The position numbers and the translations under genes are program-made. Positions 7,298 to 9,166 of a stretch of DNA of 9,166 bases are shown piece after piece. The stretch lies in assembly GCA_023266245.1 (NCBI GenBank), contig JAHFRO010000085.1, forward strand, positions 1 through 9,166, read 5' to 3'. This DNA is from Betaproteobacteria bacterium (lineage in GTDB: Bacteria; Pseudomonadota; Gammaproteobacteria; Burkholderiales; SG8-41). Under the pieces are notes generated by a model. It was not told the origin of the DNA, searched no databases, and was given only the letters and a program-made list of their open reading frames with translations. How positions within the stretch are numbered: the first letter of the stretch is position 1; the number at the start of each line of letters is the position of its first letter.

Positions 7298-7410
7298 TTG
7301 CTCCTAATGCCGGAAGTGAATATTGGCATTTTTTCTTTCCTGCTAAGCTTCCCGTGGGAGATGTGGCAGATTCCTTTTTACTGCGGTATATCTACTACGC
7401 GCCGGTTTGG
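7298..7410 (+). pseudogene. possible frame-broken fragment of an integral membrane protein
   Basis: From 7298 one frame reads a hydrophobic, aromatic segment with the string FPWEMWQIPFYCG at about 7352-7387. This resembles the N-terminal helix of small bacterial membrane proteins with an N-F-P-W-E-x-x-Q-x-P-x-Y-x-G pattern. After codon 30 the resemblance stops in that frame, while the +1-shifted frame offers APVW at 7399-7410, where the family often has AP-x-W; a frameshift would explain this. There is no credible start: an in-frame TAA lies at 7292-7294, and a short coupled ORF at 7265-7294 (9 codons, GAGGA site at 7255-7259) is in the same frame just before it. The match is short and from memory, and the terminator candidate at 7306-7334 overlaps it, so the two calls partly compete. 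Confidence 0.35.
7306..7334 (+). terminator. candidate intrinsic terminator of the efflux operon
   Basis: AATGCC at 7306-7311 pairs with GGCATT at 7325-7330. Two G-U pairs could extend the stem to 8 bp and leave a 9-nt loop. The stem runs straight into a T-run at 7329-7334 followed by CTTTCC. It lies 50 bases after the stop of the cusA2 remnant, where a terminator would be expected. The stem is moderate in GC, so strength is uncertain. Confidence 0.5.
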
Positions 7411-7649
7411 TGCAACAAACAAGTCTACGCACACAATCTGTGCAAGCTTCTCCCCATCGCCTTCATGGCGTGGGAACCAGGTTCACAAAACACGACATTT
7501 CTTATCTCACGGCAATGGAAACTATCCTTTTGTAATTATGTGAAGTTTCGCTTAAAAACAATTTCAAAACCGGCCTGACTCTGGGACAAGCCTCCTCTTG
7601 GTACGGTTTGTGCAGTTCGAGACAGTGAAGAAAAATTTGGAGCAGCGCT
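7411..7649. other. AT-richer intergenic stretch without a supported gene
   Basis: This stretch is visibly less GC-rich than the operon and continues a drop that begins near 7185. Short open frames exist, but none has a ribosome-binding site, a recognisable domain or convincing codon use. I see no clear -35/-10 pair for the protease downstream. A GGAG at 7639-7642 belongs to the protease start. It may be decayed sequence left from the rearrangement upstream. Confidence 0.5.
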
Positions 7650-8621
7650 GTGCGAATTGCCGCTATTGTATTGCTGCTGGGCCTTTCGGTTTCCTTAGGC
7701 GCCAACGCCGGGGATGTACCGGCGAAATCCTTTACGCCTGAATCCAGCGTTTTCAAGGTCCGCGCGGAAAATCCTAACGGCACGATTAACAACGGCTCCG
7801 CCGTCCTTGTCGCGCCCGGAAAATTGGTGACCAACTGCCATGTGACTCGTGCTGCGAGTCGCATCGGCGTCATTCGCGGTACCATGAAGTGGCGAGTCGA
7901 ATCCCAATCCCGCGATATTCAACACGACGTGTGCATCCTGTCAGCGCCTGGTGTTGTGGGTGAGGTCCCCGGCTTCGCCAAAGTGAATGAGCTGAAGGCC
8001 GGCGAGACAGTACACGCGGTAGGCTACCCCGGTGGAGGCGAGTTAGCTGTAAGCGACGGGCAGATCGTTGCCTTGCACCATTATGACGGCGCGAATGTGA
8101 TCCAGACTTCGGCATCTTTCACCTTTGGGCAGAGCGGTGGGGGGCTATTCGACGAAGAGGGCCATCTGGTCGGCATCATCACCTTTAAGGCGCGTGCAGA
8201 AGGATTGTTCCATTTTGCCTTGCCTATGGAGTGGGTAAGCGTCGCATTGGCCATGAGCGCGAGCGGTGTCAGCAGGTTGGATCAAGTAGCAGACAAGGCT
8301 TTCTGGGAACACCCAAGCGAAGAGCAACCCTATTTTATGCGGGCCGCGTCATTCGAAGCTGAAAAAAACTGGAGCAAGCTTCTTATATTTGCCCAAGGAT
8401 GGACCGAGGCCGACGCTGCCAACGCGGAGGCGTGGATTGCGAAAGGCAAAGCGCTGCATCACCTCAACCACGATTTTGAAGCCGTATCCGCATTCCAGGA
8501 AGCGGTGCGGCTCGATCCTTCATATGTGCAAGACAGGCATCAACTTCAAGCTGTTTACCGTGATCGAGGTGGAAAACTCCAACTTCGGAACATGCGCGTC
8601 GCCTTCACTCAGTCAGAGTAG
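7650..8621 (+). CDS. exported trypsin-like serine protease with C-terminal TPR-like region
   Basis: A 323-residue protein. GTG 7650 has GGAG at 7639-7642 (7-base spacing) and gives a clean signal peptide, cleaved after residue 20 (MRIAAIVLLLGLSVSLGANA), so the enzyme should act in the periplasm. Residues 31-205 are a compact S1/HtrA-like fold with a full catalytic triad: H64 in TNCHV, D93 in HDVCI, and S162 in FGQSGGGLF with HLVGI after it. C63 and C95 flank the active site and might pair. No PDZ domain follows. Instead residues 226-300 are helical, with one TPR-like unit at about 257-290 (NAEAWIAKGKALHHL ... AVRLDPSY). It probably cleaves or senses misfolded envelope proteins; the substrate is unknown. 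It is a separate unit behind the efflux operon, and its codon use is less GC-extreme than that of cusA. Nothing in the sequence links it to metal. Confidence 0.87.
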   Translation: MRIAAIVLLLGLSVSLGANAGDVPAKSFTPESSVFKVRAENPNGTINNGSAVLVAPGKLVTNCHVTRAASRIGVIRGTMKWRVESQSRDIQHDVCILSAPGVVGEVPGFAKVNELKAGETVHAVGYPGGGELAVSDGQIVALHHYDGANVIQTSASFTFGQSGGGLFDEEGHLVGIITFKARAEGLFHFALPMEWVSVALAMSASGVSRLDQVADKAFWEHPSEEQPYFMRAASFEAEKNWSKLLIFAQGWTEADAANAEAWIAKGKALHHLNHDFEAVSAFQEAVRLDPSYVQDRHQLQAVYRDRGGKLQLRNMRVAFTQSE

Positions 8622-8675
8622 ATTTTACAAAAGAGTCGGCGAGATCCGTTACAGTTAAAAAATAGAGTGCCGTGA

Positions 8676-8715
8676 GGCAGGCTGCTAAGGTATAGGTAGT
8701 GCTGCCCATTTTTTT
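8676..8715 (+). terminator. weak candidate terminator after the protease gene
   Basis: GGCAG at 8676-8680 can pair with CTGCC at 8702-8706, and a run of seven T follows at 8709-8715. The stem is only 5 bp with a 21-nt loop (an inner CTA/TAG pairing is possible). A competing small hairpin, TGCC-GTGA-GGCA, sits at 8668-8679. The position 55 bases after the protease stop fits a terminator, but the fold is weak. Confidence 0.35.
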
Positions 8716-8773
8716 GTCCTGCCGGTCACCCGCTCTCCTAATCGGCAACCGTCCTTGTAGAATCCAAGCCCTT

Positions 8774-8795
8774 GCCACCCGTTTCCCGCGGTGGC
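8774..8795. repeat. inverted repeat just upstream of the promoter
   Basis: GCCACC at 8774-8779 and GGTGGC at 8790-8795 form a perfect 6-bp inverted repeat around 10 bases. No T-run follows. It ends 6 bases before the -35 element, so it could be an operator half-site pair or a transcript hairpin; chance is also possible. Confidence 0.3.
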
Positions 8796-8801
8796 GCGCA
8801 G

Positions 8802-8829
8802 TTTACCCCCACGTTGGTTTGACTATAAT
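8802..8829 (+). promoter_or_regulatory. sigma70-type promoter for the cysteine-rich protein gene
   Basis: A perfect -10 TATAAT lies at 8824-8829, with -35 TTTACC (4 of 6 consensus) at 8802-8807 and a 16-bp spacer. A start of transcription near 8836 would leave a leader of about 67 nt before ATG 8903. A TTGACT at 8819-8824 overlaps the -10 and cannot serve as its -35. Confidence 0.55.
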
Positions 8830-8841
8830 TGAATCGAAACG

Positions 8842-8893
8842 AGGAGAATTTCTCCTTAGGCCGGCGGTCTAATATTTTAGTAAGACCAAGGGA
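8842..8893 (+). promoter_or_regulatory. structured 5' leader with two inverted repeats next to the ribosome-binding site
   Basis: The first hairpin has stem AGGAGA (8842-8847) / TCTCCT (8851-8856) and a 3-nt loop. The second pairs GGTCT (8866-8870) with AGACC (8883-8887) and abuts the Shine-Dalgarno AAGGGA at 8888-8893. TCCTT in the first hairpin's 3' arm (8853-8857) could alternatively pair with AAGGG at 8888-8892 (one G-U). Such mutually exclusive pairings could regulate translation, but the stems are short and no known riboswitch class is recognised. Confidence 0.35.
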
Positions 8894-8902
8894 CCGAAGC
8901 GT

Positions 8903-9166
8903 ATGCATCGCCTTTCACGCTATCTTTTGCAGCTTATAAGCGCCTTTGCCTTGGGCTCCCTGTTGTTTACGCAAGCGACGCTTGCGGCCCAAGCCTGCAG
9001 GCTTCCGGTACTCGTCCCAGCCGCGGCTTTTGTGGGGGAACCTGAGGCCTCGTCATGTTGCGATAACAAAAATCTCTGCTTAACACATTGCACTCAGTCC
9101 TATCAGGCTTCGGATTCCGGTAAAGCGGTCGTAATTCCTGGCTCATGGCCTGCCAAGGCCATCGCC
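8903..9166 (+). CDS. cysteine-rich exported protein, 3' end outside window
   Basis: The first 88 codons of a gene that runs off the window. ATG 8903 has AAGGGA at 8888-8893 (9-base spacing). Residues 1-31 are a signal peptide (basic start MHRLSRYLLQ, hydrophobic core, then LAAQA), and cysteine 32 follows directly. It might be a lipoprotein if 32 is the lipidated residue, but LAAQAC is a poor lipobox. The mature part has a tight cysteine cluster at C52, C53, C59 and C63 (SCCDNKNLCLTHC) with H62, followed by a Pro/Val-rich stretch. I do not recognise a named family. Small Cys-rich exported proteins of this layout are common as lead genes of copper/metal efflux operons, which would fit the neighbourhood; that role is inference. 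It has its own promoter and leader. Confidence 0.75.
   Translation, partial: MHRLSRYLLQLISAFALGSLLFTQATLAAQACRLPVLVPAAAFVGEPEASSCCDNKNLCLTHCTQSYQASDSGKAVVIPGSWPAKAIA

Noticed and set aside
7354..7578. A 74-codon ORF in the AT-richer stretch
   Set aside because: No ribosome-binding site, no recognisable domain, unusual residue mix, and overlap with a better-matching frame upstream; treated as chance.
1..9166. CRISPR array, tRNA, rRNA or complete insertion sequence
   Set aside because: No regularly spaced repeats, cloverleaf-like segments, rRNA signatures, transposase motifs or matched terminal inverted repeats were seen on either strand.

Overview
The window looks like a chromosome or plasmid segment of a GC-rich proteobacterium, most likely betaproteobacterial. 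That placement is inferred from codon and base composition and from the style of the proteins; there is no rRNA or other phylogenetic marker. Its core is a heavy-metal (Cu+/Ag+ type) RND efflux operon on the + strand, flanked downstream by the wreckage of a second one.

Layout. Positions 1-173 may hold the 3' tail of an unidentified gene. From 161 to 6714 runs a compact operon: an exported DUF411 protein (161-616), a CusC/TolC-like outer-membrane channel (647-1942), a CusB-like periplasmic adaptor with a metal-binding N-terminal motif and a fused CusF-like C-terminal domain (1968-3560), and a CusA-like RND pump (3562-6714). Directly behind cusA, with a good ribosome-binding site, lies the first ~17 codons of what looks like a P-II-like gene (6730-6783). 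It is cut off and joined to the last ~159 codons of a different cusA-type gene (6777-7256). This reads as a deletion scar that removed most of a P-II-like gene and most of a second pump gene. A hairpin with a T-run (7306-7334) could end operon transcription. Around it is a short, frame-broken stretch that resembles part of an integral membrane protein. The AT-richer stretch to 7649 holds no gene I can support.

A separate unit follows: an exported trypsin-like serine protease with a C-terminal TPR-like region (7650-8621) and a weak candidate terminator (8676-8715). Then comes a well-formed sigma70-type promoter (8802-8829), a ~67-nt leader with two small inverted repeats, and the start of a cysteine-rich exported protein (8903 to the window end, incomplete), which may be the first gene of another metal-related operon.

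How they work together. CusA takes Cu+/Ag+ from periplasm or cytosol using a methionine triad. CusB bridges it to the CusC channel and may load metal itself, because it carries both its own N-terminal Met site and a tethered CusF-like chaperone domain. The DUF411 protein is a plausible extra periplasmic metal binder. The protease could serve envelope quality control, but nothing in the sequence ties it to metals. No wholly unknown system is obvious. The points most worth a second look are the P-II/cusA2 deletion junction, substitutions at key residues of DUF411 and CusA, the adaptor-chaperone fusion, and the switch-like leader of the last gene.
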